From Nocardioides lijunqiniae (GTDB lineage: Bacteria > Actinomycetota > Actinomycetes > Propionibacteriales > Nocardioidaceae): DNA of 41,453 nucleotides. Where the stretch lies: NCBI RefSeq assembly GCF_015024225.1, contig NZ_JACJGM010000033.1:1-41453 (forward strand), in the 5' to 3' direction. Below are positions 33,985 through 41,453 of the stretch, piece after piece; positions within the stretch are counted from its first letter, which is position 1; every line of letters starts with the position of its first letter. Below the pieces are notes generated by a model that worked only from the letters and a program-made list of their open reading frames with translations, did no database searches and had not been told where the DNA came from. The translations under genes were made by a program, and so were the position numbers.

Positions 33985-36900
33985 ATGTCTCTACCCCACC
34001 GACGGCACGGCTGGAGGAGGCGCGGGCTCGCACTCGTCGCGCCCGCCGCCCTCGTGCTGGCCGTCCTCGCGATCCCCGGGACGGCGAGCGTCACCGCCGC
34101 CACCGGGGACTCCGACGTCGTCCTCGAGCGGCAGCCCGACGAGGAGGCGATGGTCGTCGAGGTGCGCCTCGCCGACACCGCCGAGCTCGACCGCCTGGTC
34201 GCCACCGGCGTCGACCTCGACCACGGCGTCCAGCAGGGACCCGACGGTCTGTCGGTCCGCGCGGTCGTCACCGACAGCGAGATCCAGCAGCTGAAGACCG
34301 GCGGCTACGACGTCGGCGAGATCCTCTACTCCGCGGAGGACTCCGCCAAGGCCCTCGCCGGCCGTGAGGCCACCCTCGCCGTGGAGCGCGCGGCCAACGT
34401 CGGGCTCAAGCGCGGCAAGTCCTCCGGCCTGCGCGCCCTCCCCGGCTCCACCCCCGCGGACGCCTCCGACGTGCGGATCATCCGCGCCGACTACTACACG
34501 AGCTTCGGCACCGGGGTGCTCTCGGTCGAGGCCAAGTGGGCCGAGGGCGCCACGTCCAACACGCCCCTCGTCGTCCAGCGCGACAGCGGCCCCGGGACCC
34601 CGATGGGCTCCGGCGGCACGCAGAGCATCTCGCGCTTCGTCGACGCCGGCGTCTACCTCTACCACCTCGGCGCGGCCAACGTGAACGTCGACGTGCGCGG
34701 CGAGTCCACGCGCCCCGACCGGGTGCAGATCACCAGCCCGAGCGGCGACGTCGTCATCGCGAAGGTCAACGACTGGCTGCCGACCGGTGCCGAGCAGGAC
34801 CCGTTCAAGGGCGCCGGCTACCAGGAGGACTTCGTCAACAAGTACCTCGTGCCGACCGAGCTCTACGCCCGGATCAAGCAGCTGGCGGCGACCTACCCGG
34901 CCCTCGCCGAGATCGTCGAGCTGCCCAACGCCTCGGCGGGCTACCGCCGCAAGGCGCAGGCACTCCTCGAGCCGACCAACCGGATCAGCGCGACGATCGG
35001 CGGTCAGAGCGTCGACCTGCCGTACGCCGTGGCGACCACCGGCGCCTGGGCGACCCTCGCCCCGAGCGACACCACGACGCCCAACCCGGTCGCCGTGCGC
35101 CGCGTGAACGCGGCCGCCAACCCGGCCTGGCCGGCGGCGACGCCGAGCATGGGCTGCGGCGCGATCTCCGGTCTCCCGGCCGGCGCCATCGCGGTCATCG
35201 ACCGCGGTGAGTGCAGCCTGGCCGACAAGGTGCAGAACGCCCAGAACGCCGGCGCCGTCGCCGTCGCCCTGGTCAACGCCACCGCCGGCCTCGCCACCGC
35301 CCCGAGCGGCTCCGCCACCCCCACCGGCAGCGCGACGGCCGTCACCCTGCCGACCGTCGGCATCTCGCTGCAGGACGCCACCAAGATCCGCAACGGCGGC
35401 ACCACCGTCACGGGCCGCCTGGTCCCCGTCACCGCGACCCCCAACGCCTCCCGGCTCGGCATCGAGTCCCTGGCCTGGGGACACGAGGGTGGCAACGACA
35501 TCACCGCCCAGATCGTCGACCCCGAGCCCGCCAACGCGCCGCTCGAGGTCACGGTGTCCGGCAACGCCATCACGGTCAGCGCCGCCACGAACGCCGAGGG
35601 TGCGATCGTCAGCACCGTGGCCGAGGTGGTGGCCGCGATCAAGGCCAACCCCACCGCCGCCGCGCTGGTCGACGCCTACCCGTACCGGACCGAGACCGGA
35701 ACCGGCGTCGTGCGCGCCACCCCGGTCGTCGCGCTCAGCGACAACCTGAACGCGCCGGCGTGGGTCTCCCGCGACCCGCACCCGGTCTACGCGATCAAGA
35801 TCGGCAAGACCCGCGACGGCTCCAAGCCGGGCGTCCTGGCCTACGCCCAGGAGCACGCTCGCGAGTGGGTGCCGCCGCTGGTGACCCTCGAGGCCGCGGA
35901 GCGACTGCTGCGCAACTACTCGACCCACGCCCCGACGCGTGAGCTCGTGGACAACCTCGAGATCTGGATCGCCCCGTCGATCAACCCCGACGGTGGCCAC
36001 TACTCGTTCTTCGACTTCGCGTCGCAGCGTCGCAACATGACGCGGCACTGCGCGAAGGGCGGGGTCTACGACGCCGCCGGTCGCAACAGCTGGGGCGTCG
36101 ACCTCAACCGCAACCACACCGAGTACAGCGCGCACGACGGCTACTCGGGGGCGTCGCCCACCAACTGCACCAGCGACACCTACGCCGGACCGCAGGAGCT
36201 CTCCGAGCCCGAGGCCCGCAACGTCGACTGGATGATGGCGAAGCCCAACATGCGCTACTCGATGAACATGCACTCGTCGGGCGACTACTTCATGTGGGCG
36301 CCGGGCGCGTACAAGGACGCGGGTCGCGAGACGGCGCCGCGCCCGAGCGTGGGCGAGGAGGCCTACTTCTGGCAGGCCTCCAGCCGGATCCTCACGGCCA
36401 TCAAGCGTCAGCGCGGGATGACGGTGACCCCGGCCCGCACGGGCCCGATCATCGACGTGCTCTACTCCGCGGCGGGCAACTCCGGTGACCTCGCCTGGTA
36501 CAAGTACGGCCTGTACGGCTGGAACTTCGAGGTGGGCCGCACCTTCCAGCCCCCGTTCGAGTCCCTGACGCCGACCGGTCCGGGTGCGCACCAGGAGTCG
36601 CTCGAGTACGCCAACGGCCTGATCGAGCTGCTGCGGGTCGCCCGCGACGAGGAGCTCGACGTCACGGCGCCGACCACCAAGATCGAGTTCGCGGAGACGA
36701 GCGACCCCGACCGGGTCGACTTCACCTTCTCCTCGAACGAGGCGGCGGAGATCTACTACACGCTGGACGGCACCGCTCCCACCAAGGAGAACGGCATCCG
36801 CTGGGAGTCCGAGGGCGACCGTGAGGGCGGCAAGCGCCTGAGCGTCGCCAAGGGCACCCCGATCTACTGGTACGCCGTCGACCCGGCCGAGAACGTCGAG

Positions 36901-37578
36901 GCGGGCTACGACCCGACCGACGCGGCCGACCGTCGCTACCGCAAGTGGATCGCCGACCCGTCGTGGTCGCCGGAGGCCGGCACCTCGACCGTCGAGCTGT
37001 CGCTCGCCCCGACGAGCGTCAAGCAGGGTCAGAAGTCCACGGCCACGGTCACCGTGACCGCGACCAACGACTTCGAGCTCGCACCGTCGGGCACGGTCAC
37101 GGTCAAGGCCGGCGGCGAGACGATCGGCACCCTGCCGGTCGACGCCGAGGGCAGGGCCAGCGGCCCCGTGGGTCCGTTCACCAGGGCCGGGTCCGTCCCG
37201 GTCGTGGCGACGTACTCCGGTGACGACGTCACCTCCGGTGGGTCCTCGGCTCCGGTGACCGTCCAGGTCACCGCGGCGCCGGTGGTGAAGGTGGCCTCCA
37301 AGGTCGCCGTCACCAAGGTGGCCCCGGCGCGGATCACCCGGAGCACCCGGGCCCGGCTGACCGTGAGGGTCACGGCCTCGGCGCCCGTCGCCGGGCAGGT
37401 CGTGGTCCGCTCGGGCGGCAAGGTCGTGGGTCGCGGCACGGTCGGCGCCAACGGCCGGGTCGTGCTGACCCTGGCCAAGCTGGGCAAGGTCGGCCGCAAG
37501 ACGCTGGTCGTCAGCTACGCCGGCAACGCCCGGGTCAAGGCGTCCACCACCCGGAAGGTGGTGCGCGTCGTCCGCTGA
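33985..37578 (+). CDS. Secreted M14 zinc carboxypeptidase with PA and Ig-like domains
   Basis: 1197 residues. Signal peptide (basic RRHGWRRR, hydrophobic core to about residue 37). A poorly conserved region (about 40-335) is followed by a protease-associated (PA) domain (about 340-475), inserted before the peptidase. The M14 catalytic domain is complete: zinc ligands His624 and Glu627 (EHAREW), His763 (NMHSSGD), substrate-binding Arg709 in GVDLNRN, and catalytic Glu849 in FEVGR. After it come a chitobiase-type segment (AEIYYTLDGTAPT, about 925), a bacterial Ig-like domain (about 1000-1095) and an Arg/Lys-rich beta domain at the C-terminus. Removes C-terminal residues from extracellular peptides. 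ATG 33985 is supported by AAGGAG and the signal peptide. Confidence 0.92.
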   Translation: MSLPHRRHGWRRRGLALVAPAALVLAVLAIPGTASVTAATGDSDVVLERQPDEEAMVVEVRLADTAELDRLVATGVDLDHGVQQGPDGLSVRAVVTDSEIQQLKTGGYDVGEILYSAEDSAKALAGREATLAVERAANVGLKRGKSSGLRALPGSTPADASDVRIIRADYYTSFGTGVLSVEAKWAEGATSNTPLVVQRDSGPGTPMGSGGTQSISRFVDAGVYLYHLGAANVNVDVRGESTRPDRVQITSPSGDVVIAKVNDWLPTGAEQDPFKGAGYQEDFVNKYLVPTELYARIKQLAATYPALAEIVELPNASAGYRRKAQALLEPTNRISATIGGQSVDLPYAVATTGAWATLAPSDTTTPNPVAVRRVNAAANPAWPAATPSMGCGAISGLPAGAIAVIDRGECSLADKVQNAQNAGAVAVALVNATAGLATAPSGSATPTGSATAVTLPTVGISLQDATKIRNGGTTVTGRLVPVTATPNASRLGIESLAWGHEGGNDITAQIVDPEPANAPLEVTVSGNAITVSAATNAEGAIVSTVAEVVAAIKANPTAAALVDAYPYRTETGTGVVRATPVVALSDNLNAPAWVSRDPHPVYAIKIGKTRDGSKPGVLAYAQEHAREWVPPLVTLEAAERLLRNYSTHAPTRELVDNLEIWIAPSINPDGGHYSFFDFASQRRNMTRHCAKGGVYDAAGRNSWGVDLNRNHTEYSAHDGYSGASPTNCTSDTYAGPQELSEPEARNVDWMMAKPNMRYSMNMHSSGDYFMWAPGAYKDAGRETAPRPSVGEEAYFWQASSRILTAIKRQRGMTVTPARTGPIIDVLYSAAGNSGDLAWYKYGLYGWNFEVGRTFQPPFESLTPTGPGAHQESLEYANGLIELLRVARDEELDVTAPTTKIEFAETSDPDRVDFTFSSNEAAEIYYTLDGTAPTKENGIRWESEGDREGGKRLSVAKGTPIYWYAVDPAENVEAGYDPTDAADRRYRKWIADPSWSPEAGTSTVELSLAPTSVKQGQKSTATVTVTATNDFELAPSGTVTVKAGGETIGTLPVDAEGRASGPVGPFTRAGSVPVVATYSGDDVTSGGSSAPVTVQVTAAPVVKVASKVAVTKVAPARITRSTRARLTVRVTASAPVAGQVVVRSGGKVVGRGTVGANGRVVLTLAKLGKVGRKTLVVSYAGNARVKASTTRKVVRVVR

Positions 37579-37593
37579 CCTGAGCTGAGCACG

Positions 37594-37625
37594 GGGCCGG
37601 CAGCACCTTCGGGTGCTGCCGGCCC
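37594..37625 (+). terminator. Hairpin terminator after the carboxypeptidase gene
   Basis: Perfect 14-base stem GGGCCGGCAGCACC and complement around a TTCG tetraloop, 15 bases after the stop codon. No T-run, as usual in this DNA. Confidence 0.85.
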
Positions 37626-37679
37626 TGTCGCGTCCGGTGCCGGTCGCCCTCCGGTGGCGCCGGGGCGGAACGCGCAAGC

Positions 37680-37745
37680 GGGCCAGCGGGACGCGCACGT
37701 GGGCCAGGCGGGACGGACAGGTGGGTCAGGGTGGGACCACCTGTC
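37680..37745 (+). repeat. Degenerate 21-22 base tandem repeats with inverted repeat
   Basis: Three imperfect copies beginning GGGCCAG or GGGTCAG start near 37680, 37700 and 37722. Within the last, GACAGGTGG (37716-37724) and CCACCTGTC (37737-37745) form a 9-base inverted repeat with a 12-base spacer, 66 bases before the next start codon. Possible operator or leader structure. Confidence 0.4.
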
Positions 37746-37810
37746 TGGGCCATGGTGGGTGCGGGGCCGAGGGGCGACGCTGAAGCACACCGCCAACCCC
37801 AGGAGCCTCC

Positions 37811-38455
37811 ATGTCATCCCTCACCGCCGGTCGCTACGCGGCCGTCGCCGCCACCCTGGCCCTCGCCGTCTCCCTCGGCGGCACCAGCTACGCGGCCGTC
37901 AAGATCGGTACCGCCCAGCTCAAGAGCGGCGCGGTCACGACCCCCAAGCTGGCCAAGGGGGCCGTGACGTCGGCGAAGATCAAGAACGACGCCGTGACCG
38001 GCGCCGACGTCAAGGAGTCCACGCTGGGCGCGGTCGGCAAGGCCAAGCGAGCCTCCCAGGCGGACGCCGTCGACGGGGTGTCGATCGCGAAGGTGTCCTA
38101 CCGGAAGCCTGCGGGCCCCGGCTCCACCGTCCTGGCGGCCGCGGGGGGCCTGACCGTGCGAGCGTCGTGCGCCGGCGGGGAGCTCACCCTGACCGCGACG
38201 ACGAGCAAGAACGCGGCGTACATCAGCACCTACGCCAGCCGTGACTCCAACCCGGCCGACCCCCTCCAGGCCGACGAGGAGGGCTCGGGCTTCGTGATCG
38301 GCGAGGTCTTCGACCTGCAGGCCGGTGAGGACGGCGACACCAACCACGTCGAGTTCGCCTACGGCGCCGCCGACGGCTCGGTCGTGACCGGCGTCATCGA
38401 CACCGACGAGGGCACCCCGGACTGCCTGGCCATCGGGTTCGTCACCTCCGGCTGA
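37811..38455 (+). CDS. Secreted protein with repeat-like stalk, function unknown
   Basis: 214 residues. Signal peptide to about residue 29 (ALAVSLGGTSYA). Residues about 30-75 hold imperfect repeats of the kind KSGAVTTPKL / KGAVTSAKI / NDAVTGADV, a stalk commonly seen in actinobacterial secreted proteins. The C-terminal domain (about 95-214) is beta-rich with two cysteines (ASCAGG and PDCLAI), which probably form a disulfide. AGGAG lies five bases before ATG 37811. No enzyme motif. Terminators on both sides suggest a single-gene unit. Confidence 0.8.
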   Translation: MSSLTAGRYAAVAATLALAVSLGGTSYAAVKIGTAQLKSGAVTTPKLAKGAVTSAKIKNDAVTGADVKESTLGAVGKAKRASQADAVDGVSIAKVSYRKPAGPGSTVLAAAGGLTVRASCAGGELTLTATTSKNAAYISTYASRDSNPADPLQADEEGSGFVIGEVFDLQAGEDGDTNHVEFAYGAADGSVVTGVIDTDEGTPDCLAIGFVTSG

Positions 38456-38476
38456 CGCCGTCGCCCCGGCTGACGC

Positions 38477-38491
38477 CGCTCCGGCGGAGCG
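38477..38491 (+). terminator. Candidate short terminator hairpin
   Basis: CGCTCC-GGC-GGAGCG, a 6-base stem 21 bases after the stop of the secreted protein gene. Preceded by two copies of CCGGCTGACGCCG, the first spanning the stop codon. Short stem, so uncertain. Confidence 0.35.
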
Positions 38492-38764
38492 AGTCGTCGT
38501 GACCGGTGACGCCTCGGGGCGGGCTGGCTGCTGTTCATGGCCGGAGACGACGGCGAGCGTCCTGTCCCTGCTCGAGGTCGTGTCGGCCACCGCCCTGGCG
38601 GTCGTCTTCCTGGCGAGCGACTGCCGCCGCTCGGGGTGGCCGGGCTGCTGCTGGTCCTCGCGTCCGCACCGGCAGTCCGCCCGTCCCGGTCCCGGCGAGA
38701 CCGGGGATCGACCTGACGATGACATCGGAAGGACCTGGGACGCGCCGACCGCGCGCCCCGGCGC
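38492..38764. other. Intergenic region without convincing gene
   Basis: Open frames exist (for example plus strand from 38499), but they lack a ribosome binding site and read as Arg/Pro/Ser-rich shadow sequence. One frame has a hydrophobic run near 38560-38620, but nothing recognisable. Possibly decayed coding sequence; I see nothing further. Confidence 0.4.
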
Positions 38765-39673
38765 TCAGCCGCCGGACGACGATGCGGCGCCCGCGGCCTC
38801 GACCAGGACGTCGACGAGGGTGCGGGCCGCCGCTCCGAGCGGCTGGTCCCGTCGCCAGTGCAGCGACACCTGCCACGGCGCCGGCCCGTCGGCGACCGCG
38901 ATCCTGACGCACTCGCCGGTGGGCACGGCGTCCGGGACGACGGCCACGCCCACCCCTGCCGCCACGAATCCCGGCACCGAGGGCAGGTCCCCGAGCTGGA
39001 CGACCAGGCGTCGTCGCAGGGAGCGCTCGCGCAGCGTCCGGTCGAGCAGCACGCGGTTGCCGTAGCCGTCGAGGGTGTCCACCCACGGCTCGTCGGCCAG
39101 GTCGGCGAGCCGCACCCGCCTGCGCCGGGCCAGCCGGTGGGTCGGCGCCACCAGGGCGACGAAGGGGAACGACAGCAGCGGGACCGAGGCGAGCTCGGGG
39201 TCGTCCTCGTCGGCCAGGCCCGAGAACGCGAGGTCGATGCGGCCGTGGCGCAGGTCGTCGAGCAGGCCGGAGGACCCCGTCGCGGACGCCACCAGCGCGA
39301 GGTCGACGAGGGGGTGCTCCCCTCGGAAGTCCGCGACCAGCCGCGGCAGGTCGATCACGTCCAGCGCGGCGAACGAGCCCAGCCGCACCCGGCCGCGCAG
39401 CTCCTCGCCGTCCTCGGAGGTGGCGTCGCGCAGCCGGGCCGCGGCCGCCAGGGTCGCCCTCGCCTCCGGGAGGGCGCGCTCGCCCGCCGGGGTCAGCCGC
39501 ATGCTCCGCGTGGTCCGCACGAAGAGCGTCGTCCCCAGCTCGCGCTCGAGGCTGCGCAGGCCGGCGGAGACCGTCGACTGGGCGGCGTAGAGGCGGAGCG
39601 CGGCGCGGGTCACGCTCAGCTCCTCCGCGACGGCGACGAACTGCTCGAGTGTGCGGAGCTCCATGCTCGCCAT
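38765..39673 (-). CDS. LysR family transcriptional regulator
   Basis: 302 residues. N-terminal winged helix (about 4-62; LEQFVAVAEELSVTRAA and QSTVSAGLRSLERELG) and a LysR substrate-binding domain (about 90-290) with GRVRLGSFAA and VAAGVGVAVVPD. Divergent from an MFS transporter; start codons are 74 bases apart, the normal layout for a LysR gene and its target. A later ATG at 39664 is an alternative start. Inducer unknown. Confidence 0.92.
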   Translation of the reverse strand: MASMELRTLEQFVAVAEELSVTRAALRLYAAQSTVSAGLRSLERELGTTLFVRTTRSMRLTPAGERALPEARATLAAAARLRDATSEDGEELRGRVRLGSFAALDVIDLPRLVADFRGEHPLVDLALVASATGSSGLLDDLRHGRIDLAFSGLADEDDPELASVPLLSFPFVALVAPTHRLARRRRVRLADLADEPWVDTLDGYGNRVLLDRTLRERSLRRRLVVQLGDLPSVPGFVAAGVGVAVVPDAVPTGECVRIAVADGPAPWQVSLHWRRDQPLGAAARTLVDVLVEAAGAASSSGG

Positions 39674-39747
39674 TATGCGCTCTCGCCGATGAGTATCTGC
39701 ATGATTCTTCGTTGGACTCGTCGACCGGACAGGCGCACGCTGGTGCC

Positions 39748-40992
39748 ATGTCCATCACCACCGCAGCAGCACGGCCCACCCTCGTCTCCGACCGCGACGA
39801 CGACCACCGCCACCGGGCCCGGCACGCCACCGGCTACTGGGTCGTCGCCCTTGCCTTCCTCTCGGTCATGGCGTTCGCGACCGTGCCGACGCCGCTCTAC
39901 GCGATCTACCAGCAGGAGGCCGGCTTCGCGCCGGTCGTCGTGACGGTCGTCTTCGCGGCCTTCGCCGTCGGGGTGATGGTCAGCCTGCTCCTCGCCGGGC
40001 ACCTCAGCGACGCCCTCGGACGGCGGCCGCTGATCCTGGTCTCGATCGGGGTGGAGGTGGTCTCGGCGCTCGTCTTCCTCGCCTCGACCTCGCTGCCCGC
40101 CCTGCTGGTGGCGCGACTGCTGTGCGGGATCGGCGTGGGGACGCTGACCGCGTCGGCCACCGCCCACCTGGGCGAGCTGCGCGGGGTGGCGCGTCCCGGC
40201 GCCGGACCGCGGCACGCGGCCACCGTGGCCGGGCTCGCCAACATCGGCGGCCTGGCTCTCGGGCCGCTGGTGGGCGGACTGATCGCCGAGTACGCGCCGG
40301 CGCCGCTCGTCACGCCGTACGCGGTGTTCCTGGTGCTGCTCGTCGCCGCCGCCTGGGCGACCAGCCGGGTGCCCGAGACCGTCGTCCCGCCCGAGGCCCG
40401 TGCGCCCTACCGGCCGCAGCGGGTCGCCGTCCCGACCGAGTCGCGAGGGGCCTTCTGGGCCGCAGGAGCCAGTGCCTGCGCGGCGTTCGCGGTCTTCGGG
40501 ATGTTCACGGCGCTCGCCCCGACCTTCCTGGTCACGGTGCTCGGCCACCGCGACCACCTGCTGGCCGGCACGGTGACGTTCTCCGTGTTCGCCTCGGCCG
40601 CGCTCGCCCAGGTGCTGGCCGGTGCCTGGTCGCCGCAGCGCCAGCTGCGCGACGGCACCGTCGGCCTCGTCGCCGGCCTGGCGGTCGTCGCCGCCGGGGG
40701 AGCCCTGGCGTCGCTCCCGGCCTTCCTCGTCGGAGCAGTCGTGGCCGGTGCCGGCGTCGGCCTGGTGTTCCGGTCGGCGGTCGCCCGGGCCGCGGCGCTC
40801 GCACCGGCGGAGGTGCGCGGTGAGGTCCTCGCCGCGCTGTTCCTCACCGCCTACGCCGGGCTGACCGTCCCGGTGCTGCTCACCGGGCTCGCCCTGCTGG
40901 TCCTCGCCCCGGTCACGGTCCTGCTGGGCTTCGCCGCGGTCACCATGGCCGCCGCGGTCCTCACCACCTGGCGCGGTCTGGCCCTGGGCTGA
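39748..40992 (+). CDS. MFS transporter
   Basis: 414 residues with twelve predicted membrane helices. The motif GHLSDALGRRPLI between helices 2 and 3 is the classic MFS loop motif, and RLLCGIGVGTLTASATAHL is the helix 4-5 region typical of drug/sugar-type exporters. ATG 39748 starts the conserved part; an upstream frame to 39649 is not supported. Probably controlled by the divergent LysR protein. Substrate unknown; an exporter of small toxic compounds is the common role. Confidence 0.88.
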   Translation: MSITTAAARPTLVSDRDDDHRHRARHATGYWVVALAFLSVMAFATVPTPLYAIYQQEAGFAPVVVTVVFAAFAVGVMVSLLLAGHLSDALGRRPLILVSIGVEVVSALVFLASTSLPALLVARLLCGIGVGTLTASATAHLGELRGVARPGAGPRHAATVAGLANIGGLALGPLVGGLIAEYAPAPLVTPYAVFLVLLVAAAWATSRVPETVVPPEARAPYRPQRVAVPTESRGAFWAAGASACAAFAVFGMFTALAPTFLVTVLGHRDHLLAGTVTFSVFASAALAQVLAGAWSPQRQLRDGTVGLVAGLAVVAAGGALASLPAFLVGAVVAGAGVGLVFRSAVARAAALAPAEVRGEVLAALFLTAYAGLTVPVLLTGLALLVLAPVTVLLGFAAVTMAAAVLTTWRGLALG

Positions 40993-40995
40993 GCC

Positions 40996-41453
40996 TCACA
41001 GCCCGGCCAGGCGCGCCACCGTCAGCGCCGAGGTCAGCTCGAGCAGGTCGCGGGGGTGCGTCAGCCGGAGGCCGGTGAGCTCCTCGATCCGACGGGTGCG
41101 TTGCAGCACGGTGTTGGGGTGCAGGTGCAGGACCCGGGCGGCGGCGCGTCGGTCGAGGTCGGCGTCGAGCAGCGTCCGCAGCGTCGCGACGAGCTCGGTG
41201 TGCCGCTCCCGGTCGTAGTCCAGAACCGGCCCGAGGACGCGCACGGCGAAGCGCCGCAGCCCCTCGATGTCGTCGAGCTGGAGCAGCAGCGTGTCCAGCG
41301 CCAGGTCGGACAGGTCCACGACGACACCGTCCCGTCCCCCGGTGGCGGCCAGCGCCAGCGCGCCGCGCGCCGTGCGGAAGGCGGCGGGCAGGTCGGCGGC
41401 CGGTGCCGCGGCGGTCACCGCGCCCACGGCGCGCCGGCTCCCGCGAGACGCCA
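40996..41453 (-). CDS. PucR-like helix-turn-helix regulator, 5' end outside window
   Basis: The last about 152 codons of a regulator whose frame runs off the window end. The end of the regulatory region (DTLLLQLDDIEGLRRF, about 70 residues from the GTG at 41427) is followed by the C-terminal PucR/CdaR helix-turn-helix: ADLDRRAAARVLHLHPNTVLQRTRRIEELTG. It converges on the MFS gene with 3 bases between stop codons. The GTG at 41427 is internal rather than the true start, because coding character continues upstream. Confidence 0.8.
   Translation of the reverse strand, partial: ASRGSRRAVGAVTAAAPAADLPAAFRTARGALALAATGGRDGVVVDLSDLALDTLLLQLDDIEGLRRFAVRVLGPVLDYDRERHTELVATLRTLLDADLDRRAAARVLHLHPNTVLQRTRRIEELTGLRLTHPRDLLELTSALTVARLAGL

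Noticed and set aside
33991..37698. Open frame of about 1230 codons on the minus strand opposite the M14 carboxypeptidase gene
   Set aside because: Same codon-bias shadow; no ribosome binding site and no recognisable motif.
38499..38720. Possible small membrane protein downstream of the secreted protein gene
   Set aside because: No ribosome binding site, Arg/Ser-rich flanks, and the frame runs on into the antisense of the LysR gene.

Overview
The window is high-GC DNA (roughly 70% or more by eye) with GTG starts, very short intergenic gaps and 1-4 base stop/start overlaps. Together with the families present (heterodimeric CrtYc/CrtYd lycopene cyclase, LytR-CpsA-Psr protein, MerR with a DICT-like domain, PucR regulators), this points to an actinobacterium, most likely Nocardioides or a relative. 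That assignment is inferred from gene content; no rRNA is present. I see no insertion sequence, integrase, phage gene or CRISPR array.

Layout. 1-76: G/C homopolymer, probably an artefact. 179-1852: PucR-type regulator. 2041-6651: a tight three-gene operon with a membrane hybrid histidine kinase (PAS, HisKA, HATPase, two receivers), a fusion of a pyruvoyl-dependent arginine decarboxylase fold with a GNAT acetyltransferase, and a stand-alone CheY-like receiver. 6685-7536: MerR regulator with a DICT-like domain, divergent from a nine-gene carotenoid operon (7615-15693): GGPP synthase, phytoene synthase, phytoene desaturase, two lycopene cyclase subunits, cytochrome P450, CrtQ-like glycosyltransferase, CrtO-like acyltransferase and a PAP2 membrane phosphatase. 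The inferred product is a cyclic C40 carotenoid that is oxidised, glycosylated and acylated.

15833-20161 encodes a 1442-residue secreted protein joining a phosphodiester glycosidase (NAGPA) domain, a calcineurin-like phosphoesterase and a collagen-like stretch. A DeoR regulator is divergent from an MFS transporter (20230-22344). Next come a 33-codon ORF with a hairpin over its ribosome binding site, tRNA-Arg(CCU), an Asp-tract lipoprotein, an LCP protein with a small overlapping partner, MscL, a SAF-domain protein, an FmdB zinc ribbon protein, a penicillin-acylase-family hydrolase and a lipoprotein (22392-29770).

29903-33536 is a second signalling island: a NarL-type kinase/regulator pair, a soluble PAS histidine kinase facing it, and two very small membrane-protein genes flanking an inverted repeat. 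After tRNA-Lys(UUU) come a large secreted M14 zinc carboxypeptidase (33985-37578), a small secreted protein, a LysR regulator divergent from a second MFS transporter, and the 3' part of a second PucR-like regulator cut by the window end.

The two parts that stand out are the kinase / arginine-decarboxylase-acetyltransferase / receiver operon, which couples phosphorelay proteins to a predicted agmatine-forming and acetylating enzyme, and the hybrid carotenoid operon, which combines actinobacterial C40 cyclisation with staphyloxanthin-type glycosyl and acyl transfer.
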